Shown here: positions 9,284 to 18,696 of the stretch, one piece after another
How positions within the stretch are numbered: position 1 is the stretch's first letter
How the letters are laid out: every line of letters starts with the position of its first letter
Origin: JBFGFX01 sp965232455
Lineage (GTDB): Bacteria; Pseudomonadota; Gammaproteobacteria; Steroidobacterales; Woeseiaceae
Assembly (NCBI GenBank): GCA_965232455.1
Contig: OZ246981.1
Span: forward strand, 868,001 to 932,000
Direction of reading: 5' to 3'
DNA length: 64,000 nt
Notes under the pieces: generated by a model
Databases searched by the model: none
What the model saw: only the letters and a program-made list of their open reading frames with translations
What the model was told of the DNA's origin: nothing
Translations under genes and position numbers: made by a program

Positions 9284-10584
9284 CAGCCGGGAAGATTTTC
9301 GTCTCGTATCACCTTGGGAATCCCGCCGGTCAGTTGCTCCACCGCAGACTGAAGGCTTGCGAGGGTAATGTCTCTGTCGTTCGTCACCAATTTGCGCAAT
9401 ACGTCGTCGAGACTGAACTCCGATTCCCGGCGAATCTGCTGATCCAGGGCCTCGAAAGTGCTTACCGCGCGGGCGGTTACCGCTCCGGACGATCGCTCCT
9501 GACACAGTTGATCGGCGTCTTTGCCCCAGTCCTTTAGCGCAGCGATCGCCCTGGCGTGGCGCCGCGGGCTGATCGTCCCGCTCCGGCGCAGCAGCTCCAG
9601 ACCGTAATACTCGGCGAGCCCCTCGACGATCCAATCGGCGTTTTCCCCGGCGCGAAGACCGATGCCGACGTGCATCATCTCGTGCAGCAGCGTGCTGGTG
9701 CCGTTTTCGCTCAGCAACGGTCGGTCCGCGTGCATGAAAATCGAGGCCGGTGCGGACAGGCCACCGCGCCACATCGGCGTGCCCGCGCTGACGACGGTGA
9801 TTCGGCCCGGAAACCCGGGCAAGATGCTGGTGAGTTCGGGTAGCGTCCACTGTAGAAGCGCGAGAATGTCCATGCGCCGCACGGCGTGGCCGACGGGCCC
9901 GGCGACCACGACTCGAACGCCGGCGATGCTCTCGTTGCGACGTCCGAACTTGCCGAGCAGGACCCAGCCGGTCGGCCGGTCGAATCGTCGCGACGGGTTT
10001 TTGACCGCGTAACGGTTCTCGCGACCGAAATATTGCGTCAGCGAACTCCAGCCGGCTGGCAGATCGAAGGCAAGAAAGGTTTCGCTGACGGCGCCTTTGA
10101 GGGTGCGGGTGCGAGCCGCCGGCATTGCGTCTTCGGCGCGAAATACGGCCCAGTCGGCATTGATGTGTCCGTCGTATTCGCCGTCGGATCGCAGGTGATC
10201 GATCGGCGCGAACCAGCTGAGCGTGCCGCCGTCCGGCGGCGGCTCCCAGACGATGCGACCGCCGTCGATTCGCACGTCGCCGTCGCCCGCGATGCTGGAC
10301 GATTCGATGCGGTCCTGTCGCATGTCGAAGCTGCGCAGCAACCGCCTGGGCTGCGTCAACGTGAGATCGACACGGGTGCCGCCCGCCAGGGGTTGCGGTG
10401 TCAGGACGTAGTTGATCCGATACGTCAACTCGGGTCGGTCGCGTGGCGTCTCGGATTCGGAGGCCGGCGCACTGCAGGAAACAGTCGCCAGCGCGGTCAT
10501 GCAAAGGAGCGTCCATTCTCCAAGGTGACGAATTGTCCCTCTTCGCGGCTGGCCGTGGGTTCCCATTCCTGGGATGCGGTTCAT
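9280..10584 (-). CDS. M61-like (gluzincin) metallopeptidase, probable lipoprotein
   Basis: A 434-residue exported protein. The N-terminus is basic, then hydrophobic to ALATVSC, a weak lipobox (Cys37, Thr at -3), so lipid attachment is likely but not certain. The zinc site is visible as HEMMH (His301, Glu302, His305), followed by WIVEGLAEYYG, where Glu321 or Glu325 would be the third ligand; this HExxH plus E-G-x-A-E-Y-Y pattern is that of the M61 aminopeptidase clan. The N-terminal ~230 residues look like a beta-rich domain. It is the first gene of a minus-strand run with the AAA+ ATPase and FHA protein, and is divergent from the NlpC/P60 gene. Its substrate is unknown. Confidence 0.78.
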   Translation of the reverse strand: MNRIPGMGTHGQPRRGTIRHLGEWTLLCMTALATVSCSAPASESETPRDRPELTYRINYVLTPQPLAGGTRVDLTLTQPRRLLRSFDMRQDRIESSSIAGDGDVRIDGGRIVWEPPPDGGTLSWFAPIDHLRSDGEYDGHINADWAVFRAEDAMPAARTRTLKGAVSETFLAFDLPAGWSSLTQYFGRENRYAVKNPSRRFDRPTGWVLLGKFGRRNESIAGVRVVVAGPVGHAVRRMDILALLQWTLPELTSILPGFPGRITVVSAGTPMWRGGLSAPASIFMHADRPLLSENGTSTLLHEMMHVGIGLRAGENADWIVEGLAEYYGLELLRRSGTISPRRHARAIAALKDWGKDADQLCQERSSGAVTARAVSTFEALDQQIRRESEFSLDDVLRKLVTNDRDITLASLQSAVEQLTGGIPKVIRDENLPGC

Positions 10585-10642
10585 GTGCGATTCAGCCTCT
10601 TTGCGATAGGATTCATGGCATTACGGGGCCACAGTGTTCCAT

Positions 10643-11170
10643 ATGTTATCCCAGGCAGCCAGAAATCAGGTTTTCGGTTTTGTCGGCGCGGCCATCGTTT
10701 TGGCGGGCTGCTCCGCACATCCGTCCCGGCCCGAGCCGGCAGCAAAACCCTCGTCAGCCGCGAAAATGCCTCCTCAGCCGGCGGCCGGTCGGACCTTGGG
10801 CGCCGCCGAGCGCGCGGCGGTCGTGGCCGTTCAACAGCTCGGCGTCCCGTACCGCTATGGCGGCAGTACCCGGGCCGGTTTCGACTGCAGTGGACTGGTC
10901 CACTACGCGTATTCACAAGCCGGTGTGCGAACGCCGCGCACCACGGGCGCATTGTGGCGTGAACTGCGACCGGTGTCCGACCGTCAGCTTCAGGTTGGCG
11001 ACGTGTTGTTCTTTGATATTGCGGGGAAAGTGTCGCACGTCGGTCTTTATCTGGGCGACGGACGTTTCGTGCATGCGCCGTCGAGCGGCAAGGAGGTCAC
11101 GATCGCCAGCCTTTCCAGCGAATACTACCGCCGGGCGTTGGTCCGCGGCGGTCGGCCGCAATCGCCCTAA
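10643..11170 (+). CDS. NlpC/P60 family lipoprotein (C40 cysteine peptidase)
   Basis: An exported cell-wall hydrolase that should cut peptide stems in peptidoglycan. A hydrophobic stretch ends in the lipobox VLAGC (Cys23), then comes a Pro/Ala-rich linker to about residue 50. The C40 domain shows the catalytic Cys82 in FDCSGLV, His132 in VSHVGLYLG and His144 in FVHAPS. The start chosen is the ATG at 10643; a GTG at 10634 would add three residues. It is short (175 residues) and carries a single peptidase domain, as in the Spr/MepS and NlpC class. It ends four bases past the stop of the convergent lipoprotein gene. Confidence 0.9.
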   Translation: MLSQAARNQVFGFVGAAIVLAGCSAHPSRPEPAAKPSSAAKMPPQPAAGRTLGAAERAAVVAVQQLGVPYRYGGSTRAGFDCSGLVHYAYSQAGVRTPRTTGALWRELRPVSDRQLQVGDVLFFDIAGKVSHVGLYLGDGRFVHAPSSGKEVTIASLSSEYYRRALVRGGRPQSP

Positions 11171-11865
11171 GTGGCCGGTTCGTCCACGATGAACAGCTTG
11201 AGCTGATCGGACAGGCCGCGGCAGGCTTTCGACTGGGTTCTCGCGATCAGCGGAATAGGCACCACGATCGCCGGCAGGAAAGACGTCCCGCTAAAATCGG
11301 CGCTGACCGTGCCGGCGTCCTCCAGGCCGGACAGGTCCCACACCGAAGCCTCGTATTTCGCATCGTTTTGCCACCAGGCGAACCCGAAGCAGCCGCCCCC
11401 GCCTGGGCCCGCCGCGCAGGACAGACTGCCTCCACCGGCAACTCGATCCGTGTCCCCATCGAGCCAGATGACGTAACGCACGCCTTTGTCGCGGATCATC
11501 TCCGGAACGCCCGGACGGGACATCAGGTCGGGCAGGCCTTTGGTGTCTGCCGGCGCGGTACGAGGCTCGAACCACGGAAACAGCGCGTCGACGAACTCGT
11601 TGTTGGGTATGACGCGCAGCCCGGATGAGCCGCGGCCGATGGATTCGCCCACGCAGTCGATGAACTTGCTTTCGGTCTCGTTTCCAAGGTGGTAGCTCTT
11701 CGCCATGATGACCACCCCCTCGCCCTCGTTGAGTCCGGTGACGCCTTCACGGGTGCCCTCGATACGTGACGTGACGCATGCGCCGAGCGACAGCGATACG
11801 GAGGTAATTACCAGCGTCCGCAGCAGCGGATGCCCCGACAGTCGTTTTTGCTTACCCGGAGTCAT
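11167..11865 (-). CDS. Lipoprotein of unknown function
   Basis: A 232-residue protein with a signal peptide ending in the lipobox SLGAC (Cys29). The mature domain contains VVIMAKSYHL, a central segment with charged residues, a Gly-rich cysteine-containing stretch around CAAGPGGGGCFGF, and a C-terminal segment with two more hydrophobic patches. The protein overlaps the upstream lipoprotein gene by 14 bp, so translation is probably coupled. It may act as a pair with it at the outer membrane. I do not recognise the family. Confidence 0.65.
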   Translation of the reverse strand: MTPGKQKRLSGHPLLRTLVITSVSLSLGACVTSRIEGTREGVTGLNEGEGVVIMAKSYHLGNETESKFIDCVGESIGRGSSGLRVIPNNEFVDALFPWFEPRTAPADTKGLPDLMSRPGVPEMIRDKGVRYVIWLDGDTDRVAGGGSLSCAAGPGGGGCFGFAWWQNDAKYEASVWDLSGLEDAGTVSADFSGTSFLPAIVVPIPLIARTQSKACRGLSDQLKLFIVDEPAT

Positions 11866-12526
11866 CGCTTACTTCCTCCACAGCGGTGGTCTTGATCGCG
11901 GCGTCTTCCGCGGCCGGTGATGTCGATGAATTCACGTTGGCGAGGCTGCTGATGCCCGTGGTCTTGTCCATCTGCAGGATGATCAGCGCCGCCGCGTCCC
12001 GCATGGCGAGCACCGCGGCGCGGCGCAGCGCTTCGTCGCCGCCGAAGGCCGTCGTCTGACTCTTGCCGTAGGCGCTGATCGGCCAGTTGGCAACCTGGGT
12101 GCCTTGCCGGTCGAATATCTTGATGCGGTAACGGATCCAAACGGCGAACGCGTCCGTCTGGCTTTGTTCGGGGACCGAAAACTCGAAAGCGTCGATGCTG
12201 GGCTCGATCAGGGCGTCGAAGCCGTATTGTGCCGCGTCCTCTTCGCCGCCGATTACCTGGTAATCGCTGAACATCGAGCCAAAAAGCTTATCGAACAAGA
12301 GCTTATTCGACTGGCCCAGGTCGATGAGCCACTTTTCCTTGCCGATCACCCGTTCCTCGTGAATGAAATGATCGAACGCTTCGGGATAACGTGCGCCGAC
12401 GGACATCGGCAGCGCGGCGATCAGCGGGTCGGGAATCGTGGGGTCGCTGACGGCCACCTGCGTAGAGCAGCCGCTCAGCGCCGCTAGAGACAGCATCAGA
12501 ACCGAGTATTTAATCCAGCGTGACAT
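11852..12526 (-). CDS. Lipoprotein of unknown function, first of an overlapping pair
   Basis: A 224-residue protein with a clean lipobox ALSGC in a typical short signal peptide (MSRWIKYSVLMLSLAALSGC). The mature part is acidic at the C-terminus. The region IRYRIKIFDRQGTQVANWPI looks like a beta-rich lipoprotein core, followed by an Ala-rich helix (RRAAVLAMRDAAALII). The start is the ATG at 12526; a TTG one codon earlier is the alternative. Its 3' end overlaps the next lipoprotein gene, which argues for joint production. No partner outside the pair is evident. Confidence 0.7.
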   Translation of the reverse strand: MSRWIKYSVLMLSLAALSGCSTQVAVSDPTIPDPLIAALPMSVGARYPEAFDHFIHEERVIGKEKWLIDLGQSNKLLFDKLFGSMFSDYQVIGGEEDAAQYGFDALIEPSIDAFEFSVPEQSQTDAFAVWIRYRIKIFDRQGTQVANWPISAYGKSQTTAFGGDEALRRAAVLAMRDAAALIILQMDKTTGISSLANVNSSTSPAAEDAAIKTTAVEEVSDDSG

Positions 12527-12756
12527 CAACCCGTCGAGTTCCGGGAAAGCATTGAGAAACCTACGAATAACCCCTGTATTCAGAGCCCTGACCGGCGGCA
12601 GAGTTCCAGATAAATTCCCAAGCGCCGCAAGCTATCGACTTTAGACCGGGTGTAACGCCAGTGCAACCGCCGCAGCGCGGTCCGTCGAGCGTGGGAAACG
12701 GTGGTTTGTCATAAGCTGCGCCTGGTCAGCCGGAAACGCGTGAGACCGGAGCGCCG

Positions 12757-13761
12757 TCAGTCCCGCCACTCCAGGGGCGGTTCGGACATTAGCGCCGCCT
12801 GTTCGCGCAGCGCGAGGATATGTTCGTCCCAATAGCGGGGTGTGTCGAACCACGGGAACGCCACCTTGAACGCCGGGTCGTCCCAGCGTCGCGCGAGCCA
12901 GGCGGCATAATGCATGATACGCAACGTCCTCAGCGCCTCGATCAGGTGCAGTTCGCCGGGATCGAAGCGGCGGAACTCCTGATAGCCGTCCAGCAGTGTC
13001 GCGAGCTGCGGCGCCTGTTCGTGCTTGTCGCCCGACAGGAACATCCACAGATCCTGCACCGCGGGACCCGTCCGTGCATCGTCGAGATCGACAATGTGCA
13101 GCCGATCTTCCTGTACGAGTACGTTGCCCGGGTGAAAATCGCCGTGCAGGCGGATCGGCCGGACGTTTCCCGCTCGCTCGAAGCAGGTCTCGACGTTCTC
13201 GAAAAGATGCTCCGCAATGCCCTCGTAGACCGATTCGAGCTCCGCGGGTATGAATTGGCGCTCCAACAGGTATTCGGAGGAGCGGTATCCAAACGAGTCT
13301 ATGTCGATGGTTGGGCGATGCCGGAACGGGGCCGTCTCTCCGTGCAAATGAATGCGGGCAACCAGGCGGCCCAGCTGTCCGAGAAGTTCGGTGTTATCCA
13401 GGTCCGGCGAACGGCCGCCGTGGCAGGGTGAAACGGACAGCCGGAAGTGACCCTGTTTGTGCAGGGTGCGGCCGTCGATTTCGAGGGGAGCAACCACGGG
13501 GACGTCCAGTGTCGCCAGTTCGCGCGAAAACTCGTGTTCTTCGAGGATCGCCGCATCGTCCCATCGGCCGGGTCGGTAAAACTTTGCGACCAGCGCGGGT
13601 CCGCTCTCGATGCCGACCCGGTAAACGCGGTTTTCGTAGCTGTTCAACGCCAAAAGGCGTCCGTCGCAATCAAAACCGAGCGCTTCCAGTGAGTGCAGGA
13701 CGTCGTCCGGCGTCAGCTCGGCAAAGGCGAGGGTGGATTCATCCGTGGTGTCCGACGTCAT
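12757..13761 (-). CDS. srkA: Stress response kinase A (YihE/RdoA-type)
   Basis: A cytoplasmic Ser/Thr kinase-like protein of the aminoglycoside-phosphotransferase fold; in E. coli it counteracts the MazEF-linked death response and supports stress survival. The 334 residues match the family length. Visible elements are the Lys in VAKFYRPGRW (ATP binding), the catalytic loop IRLHGDFHPGNVL, and the metal-binding IVDLDDARTG. The start chosen is the ATG at 13761 (MTSDTTDES); the frame also extends to 13803 with 14 unlikely residues. It is divergent from the HAD-acyltransferase gene with a 158-bp gap. Confidence 0.92.
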   Translation of the reverse strand: MTSDTTDESTLAFAELTPDDVLHSLEALGFDCDGRLLALNSYENRVYRVGIESGPALVAKFYRPGRWDDAAILEEHEFSRELATLDVPVVAPLEIDGRTLHKQGHFRLSVSPCHGGRSPDLDNTELLGQLGRLVARIHLHGETAPFRHRPTIDIDSFGYRSSEYLLERQFIPAELESVYEGIAEHLFENVETCFERAGNVRPIRLHGDFHPGNVLVQEDRLHIVDLDDARTGPAVQDLWMFLSGDKHEQAPQLATLLDGYQEFRRFDPGELHLIEALRTLRIMHYAAWLARRWDDPAFKVAFPWFDTPRYWDEHILALREQAALMSEPPLEWRD

Positions 13762-13919
13762 TCTGCCGATCGTAATGCATTCCGCGGTCGGCGCGGTGAT
13801 CAATCGGCGGAAAGGAGGGCTAAATCGGCGCCCGACCGCCGTTGCCCGGTATACTAACGATTCAGGAATTACGCCGGCCGAACCCGGTTTGCGGGCCCGT
13901 TCGCCGGATTGCCGGGACT

Positions 13920-15377
13920 ATGAAGCTCTACGAAAACATCACGCATGACATCGACGACAGCCCCGACGGGCCGGGCACGATCGCGTTTTTTGACCTCGAC
14001 GGCACCCTGATTTTCGGTTTTTCGATCATGTCGATGTTCCGTGAACGTGTTTTCAGCGGCAAAGTTGCGCCGGTGGCGGCGCTGCAGCAGCTTTTTTCGC
14101 TGGTGACGCACGGCGTCAACGGAAGCGAATATTCACGGATTCTGGAGGAGGTCGGCGCGACGCTGGCCGGCACGCCGGAACAGGAACTCATTGATCTCGG
14201 CGAGACGGTCTTCGAGAAGTTCGTCGCCGGATCGATTTATCCCGAATCGCGGGCCCTGGTTCGCGCGCATCTGGACCGGGGTCACACGGTCGCCATCGTG
14301 ACGTCGGCAACGGCCTACCAGGCGGATTCGGTTGCGAAAGAACTTGGTATTCCGCACGTGCTGTGCAATCGCTTCGAGATCGTCGACGGTAAACTCACCG
14401 GAGAGGTCGTCCGGCCCATTTGTTTCGCGTCCGGCAAGCGGGACGCGGCGGCGGAGTTTGCCACGACGCATCGTGCGGAGCTTGCCGAGAGCTACTTCTA
14501 CACCGACGGGATCGAGGATTTGCCGCTGCTGGAAGCGGTTGGGAAGCCCAGGCCACTCAATCCGGACTCCGGGCTCGAAGCGGCGGCGCGTCGCCGTAGC
14601 TGGCTCGTTCGACGGTTTTCGAGCCGGGGCGTACCCGGCGTGAAGGAGTTCGTCCGGACCGGACTCGTGTACGGTGCGTTCTTTTCGGCCGCGCTGCAGA
14701 TCGTGCCGACCTGGCTTCTCAACCAGTCGCGTCGTGACGCGGTGAATCTCGCGGTGACCACCTGGGGTGAATTCGGCAGCGCGCTAGCCGGCATCAAAAT
14801 CAAGATTCGTGGAGAAAGTCACCTCTGGGAGCGGCGGCCCGCGGTGTTTTTGTTCAATCACCAGAGCGCGATCGACGTACTGATCATCGCGAAGTTGCTG
14901 CGCAGCGATTTCACGGCCATCGCAAAACAGGAAATCGCGACCAACCCGCTGGTGGGCCCGGTCTTTCGGGTGGCCGACACGGTGTTCGTCGATCGGAAGA
15001 ACCACGAAAAGGCCATCGAGGCGCTGCAACCCGTGGTGCAAACCCTGCACGGCGGTTTGTCGGTGGCGATTGCGCCCGAAGGGACTCGCAGCGCCGGTGA
15101 TCGTCTGGGGCCGTTCAAAAAAGGTCCGTTTCACATTGCCATGCAGGCGGGCGTGCCGGTGGTACCGATCGTGATCCACAATGCGACGGACGTATTGCCC
15201 AAGGGCGGTTTTTTCATACGCCCCAGTACGGTGTACGTCGACGTCCTGGAACCCGTGCTGACGGACGAGTGGGCCGCCGAGACGGTGGATCAGCACGTTG
15301 CCGACGTGCGTGCCCTGTTTCTGGAACAGCTCGGGCAGAATCGCCCCGTGGAGGTGCCGTTAAAGCGCGTGAAATGA
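13920..15377 (+). CDS. HAD-IB phosphatase / 1-acylglycerol-3-phosphate acyltransferase fusion
   Basis: A 485-residue two-domain protein. Residues ~15-225 form a SerB-like HAD-IB hydrolase: motif I FFDLDGTLIFG, motif II VTSATAY, and FYTDGIEDLPLLEAVG as motif III/IV. Residues ~285-480 form a PlsC acyltransferase: NHQSAIDVL carries the HX4D active site and APEGTRS is the acceptor-binding block. A hydrophobic stretch near VYGAFFSAALQIVP probably anchors it to the inner membrane. It should act in phospholipid synthesis, adding the second acyl chain; the phosphatase step is less certain. The ATG at 13920 was preferred over an upstream in-frame ATG at 13842 because the extra residues look non-coding. 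Confidence 0.9.
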   Translation: MKLYENITHDIDDSPDGPGTIAFFDLDGTLIFGFSIMSMFRERVFSGKVAPVAALQQLFSLVTHGVNGSEYSRILEEVGATLAGTPEQELIDLGETVFEKFVAGSIYPESRALVRAHLDRGHTVAIVTSATAYQADSVAKELGIPHVLCNRFEIVDGKLTGEVVRPICFASGKRDAAAEFATTHRAELAESYFYTDGIEDLPLLEAVGKPRPLNPDSGLEAAARRRSWLVRRFSSRGVPGVKEFVRTGLVYGAFFSAALQIVPTWLLNQSRRDAVNLAVTTWGEFGSALAGIKIKIRGESHLWERRPAVFLFNHQSAIDVLIIAKLLRSDFTAIAKQEIATNPLVGPVFRVADTVFVDRKNHEKAIEALQPVVQTLHGGLSVAIAPEGTRSAGDRLGPFKKGPFHIAMQAGVPVVPIVIHNATDVLPKGGFFIRPSTVYVDVLEPVLTDEWAAETVDQHVADVRALFLEQLGQNRPVEVPLKRVK

Positions 15378-15391
15378 CGGCGCCGGTGCTG

Positions 15392-16645
15392 TCAATCGTC
15401 TGTCTGCGTCACATCGAATTGCACGCCGGCGTTCGCGCGCAGCCGCTCGAGCAGTGCGTCGCCCATGGCCGAGGCCGGCGTCCAAAACCCGCCGCCGACG
15501 CTCAGCGTGTCCCGAGCCAGGCAAATGGCGCTTTCCGAAATCATCTTGCTGGTCGAACCGTAACCCGGATCCCGGTCGCCGGTCGCGCGGACGCGGATCG
15601 TCTCTCCCGCCGGCGTTCTGCCGACCAGAATCAGATTGAAAAAACCCGATTCACGCTCGTCCCTGCCTGGACCTTTACCCGGGTCGGGCAATAATGGCTT
15701 GACGACGAAATTGCGACTCAGGTCGATCGCGCTCGCTATCATGAATCCCTTGAACGCGGCGCTGGCGGTCGCGGCCTTCATCCTGCCGCCGATACCGGGG
15801 CCGGTCATGACGGCCTCGCGGTAGCGAAAGTCCTTGCCGTACGCGTAGTTCAGTAAGGCGTTCGACCGGCGAACCACGCGCATGTTGATCAATGCCATGA
15901 CAAACGGACAGGTCCAAGCGCCGAGATCGGCGTCGTATCGGCTGCCCGTCTGATCGCGTCCGTCCGGACCGTCACGCTGGCCGTCCGGATTCAGGCTGTA
16001 GGGATGGGTGAGGATACGGGCGACTTGCCTGTCCCGCCTGCCTTCCTCGACGGCGTTCAGCAGGCTGGCCGCTGTGCCACCGCTGAAACCGCCCCGCATC
16101 GCGCGGACGCCCAGGGACACGCGTTCACAAGCGGCGCCAAAGCGTTTTGCGGATTCTTTCTGCAGATACCAAACGCCAATGTCCGAGGGGATCGAGTCGA
16201 ACCCGCAGGCGTGGACGATTCTGGCCCCACTCGTTTCCGCGTCCTGCTGGTGACGGTCGATCATCTGCCGCATCCACTGGACTTCGCCTGCCAGATCACA
16301 ATAGTCGGTGCCGTGTTTGACGCAGGCGGCAACCAGTTTCGAGCCATATCTGGCGTAGGGTCCGACCGTCGTCAGAATGACGCTCGACCGCGCTGCTATG
16401 GCTTCCAGCGATTCCGAATCGTCGCTGTCGGCAATCAGCACCGGCACGGCGCCCGGCGAAACCTTCAGGTTGTCCAGCACGCGTTCGAGCTTGGTCCGGC
16501 TTCTACCCGCCACGGCCCACCGAAGGCCGTCGTCGGAGGCTTTTCGGCCTTGCAGGTATTCGGCGACGAGGCGCCCCGTGAAGCCGCTCGCACCGAATAC
16601 GACAAGGTCGAATTCCCGCCCCTGCTTGCCGTTTGCCGCCGTCAT
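15392..16645 (-). CDS. Saccharopine dehydrogenase-like oxidoreductase
   Basis: A 417-residue NAD(P)-dependent enzyme of the saccharopine dehydrogenase / trans-acting enoyl reductase group. The N-terminal Rossmann fold is plain: DLVVFGASGFTGRLVAEYL. Next come VAGRSRTKLERVL and the TTVGPYARYGSKLV and CDLAGEVQWMRQMI blocks typical of this family. A hydrophobic helix near AAFKGFMIASAIDL suggests membrane contact. It ends 14 bases from the stop of the convergent acyltransferase fusion. Lipid modification is a plausible role, but the substrate is not shown. Confidence 0.88.
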   Translation of the reverse strand: MTAANGKQGREFDLVVFGASGFTGRLVAEYLQGRKASDDGLRWAVAGRSRTKLERVLDNLKVSPGAVPVLIADSDDSESLEAIAARSSVILTTVGPYARYGSKLVAACVKHGTDYCDLAGEVQWMRQMIDRHQQDAETSGARIVHACGFDSIPSDIGVWYLQKESAKRFGAACERVSLGVRAMRGGFSGGTAASLLNAVEEGRRDRQVARILTHPYSLNPDGQRDGPDGRDQTGSRYDADLGAWTCPFVMALINMRVVRRSNALLNYAYGKDFRYREAVMTGPGIGGRMKAATASAAFKGFMIASAIDLSRNFVVKPLLPDPGKGPGRDERESGFFNLILVGRTPAGETIRVRATGDRDPGYGSTSKMISESAICLARDTLSVGGGFWTPASAMGDALLERLRANAGVQFDVTQTDD

Positions 16646-16932
16646 ACCGACAGCCTAGTCCTTGGTGTGGCGGGGCACAATGGCTGGCCTCCACGCGCCA
16701 AAGCGCCCGCCAGCGTCGAGGGCGTCCGCGGTTGCGGGCCGGCTTCGCCCCGCCGCCGGGCTTTACATTCCGCGATCGGTTTCGTACGTTGCGGTCGAAG
16801 CTTGGCGTTCCAGGCTGAATTCGCACGGTTTTTTTACTGCGGTACTTTACGCTGGGCGTGTGACCCCGTGCAGAGACGGATCGAATCCGATCCCGTACGG
16901 TGCGCATCGAATGCTCACTAGGACTCAAGGCG

Positions 16933-18696
16933 ATGACCCAATCCAAACCCGTTCAAACGATTCTTCTGCTCTGCGCCGTGGCCGTTGGCGTCGTCGCCTG
17001 CGGCCGTAAAGACGACGGCGACGTCGGGCAGTCGGCCCTCACCCGAAACGAAGGCGTGTTGATGTACGTTCCGGCCGACACGCCCTACGTGTTCGCGACT
17101 CCGGAGCCCATGCCGGACGACGTCCTGGACAAACTGGAGGCCAATTCGGACAGCATTTTTTCCGCGTACGAGACCGTCATAAAGGAAACGCTGCAACCCA
17201 TGGCCGCCGAACGTGACGGTGACGAGCCGGAAAACGTTGACGCGGTCATCGAGCTGATCGGCGAGCTGGCGGGTCTGATGCGCAGCGACGAACTGCGTGC
17301 GGCCGGGATTCCACGCGGCCCGCAGATCGCGGTTTACGGCGTCGGTCTGCTGCCCGTCATGCGGCTGGCCCTGGAAGACGCGGACGCGTTTGAGGCAAAA
17401 ATCACCGAGCTCGAAGAGAACATCGAGAGCGAAATGACGGTCGCCGAAATCGACGGCCAGTCGTACCGGTACGTCGGCGACGACGAGGGGCGTCTGGTCA
17501 TCGCGATCATCGACGACCATGCCGTGGCGGCGATCGTGCCGGCGAGCCTGTCGCAGGAGCAGCTCAAAACGGTGCTCGGCCTGGAGCGGCCGACGCAGAG
17601 TATCGCCGAGTCGGGCGCGCTGTCCGATCTCGCCGAACGTTACGGCTACGGCCCGTACGCGCTCGGCTATTTCGACGTCGAGCGGTTCGCGGCGACTTTT
17701 CTCGACACGGCCTCCGGTGTCAACGCCGAGCTTTTGAGTCTAATGGAGTACGACTCGAGCACGCTGACCGACGTGTGCCGCAGCGAAATTCGGGAGATGT
17801 CCGCCGTCGTGCCGCGTCTCGTCAGCGGTTACACGGAAATCAGCACCCGTCAACTGTCGTCGAATACGGTCTTCGAGGTCCGCGACGACCTGGCGCGCGG
17901 CCTGATGACGCTGTCAACCGCAGTGCCCGGCATGGGAACGGACCACGGCGGATTCGGTTCGTTTGGCCTGAGCTTCGACCTGCTGGCCGCGCGCGAACTG
18001 TGGGAGGCGCGGCTGGATGCCCTGGAAGCCGATCCGTTCGAGTGCGAGTATTTTGCCGAATTCCAGGCCGGTGTCGCGCAGGGAAGGGAGGCGCTGAACC
18101 AGCCGTTACCGCCGATTGCGTACGGTTTCAAAGGGTTTGTCGCCGTTATCGACAGCATCGAGGGCGTCGATTTCGGCAGCGGTCAGCCGCCGACGGACAT
18201 CGAGGCGCGCGTCCTCGTCGCGAACGACAACGCCGAGGGGCTGCTGGCGATGGGCGCGATGTTCAGTCCGGAACTCGCCAATCTGGACGTGCAACCCGAC
18301 GGTAACCCGGTCGAATTGAACCTGCCGCCGATTACCGACGGCTTCGGTTCCGCATACGTCGCGATGACTGAAAGCGCGCTCGGCATTGCGGTCGGAGACG
18401 GGTCCGCGACCGGTCTCGGGAATTTGCTCAAATCGGCCGCGGGCGAACCGCCGCCGTTCATGAGCATGCATCTCGACGGCGCGCGCTATTACGAATTGAT
18501 CAGCCAGGCGATAGAAGCGAGCGGCGGTATCGCGCAGAACCCGGACGGGTCGGCGCAGGAACTTTCTCCCGAAATGCAGCAGGCGATGAGCCAGGTCATG
18601 ACCGGGATTGGTGCGATGGTGGAACGCATATCGATCGACATGACCTTCACGGAGCACGGTGTCGAACTTCCTTCCACGGTAACGCTGGCTGACTGA
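16933..18696 (+). CDS. Large lipoprotein of unknown function
   Basis: A 587-residue exported protein. The signal peptide ends in the lipobox GVVAC (residues 17-21), and the mature part begins GRKDDGDVG. The rest is acidic, alternating helices and strands, with several phrases like DADAFEAKITELEENIE and 'PADTPYVFATPEPMPDD' near the start. I see no catalytic motif. The start chosen is the ATG at 16933; the frame is open to 16900 but without a signal sequence there. Its stop overlaps the start of the phosphatase-like gene in TGATG, so the two are likely translationally coupled. A 287-bp gap upstream separates it from the divergent reductase gene. Confidence 0.7.
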   Translation: MTQSKPVQTILLLCAVAVGVVACGRKDDGDVGQSALTRNEGVLMYVPADTPYVFATPEPMPDDVLDKLEANSDSIFSAYETVIKETLQPMAAERDGDEPENVDAVIELIGELAGLMRSDELRAAGIPRGPQIAVYGVGLLPVMRLALEDADAFEAKITELEENIESEMTVAEIDGQSYRYVGDDEGRLVIAIIDDHAVAAIVPASLSQEQLKTVLGLERPTQSIAESGALSDLAERYGYGPYALGYFDVERFAATFLDTASGVNAELLSLMEYDSSTLTDVCRSEIREMSAVVPRLVSGYTEISTRQLSSNTVFEVRDDLARGLMTLSTAVPGMGTDHGGFGSFGLSFDLLAARELWEARLDALEADPFECEYFAEFQAGVAQGREALNQPLPPIAYGFKGFVAVIDSIEGVDFGSGQPPTDIEARVLVANDNAEGLLAMGAMFSPELANLDVQPDGNPVELNLPPITDGFGSAYVAMTESALGIAVGDGSATGLGNLLKSAAGEPPPFMSMHLDGARYYELISQAIEASGGIAQNPDGSAQELSPEMQQAMSQVMTGIGAMVERISIDMTFTEHGVELPSTVTLAD

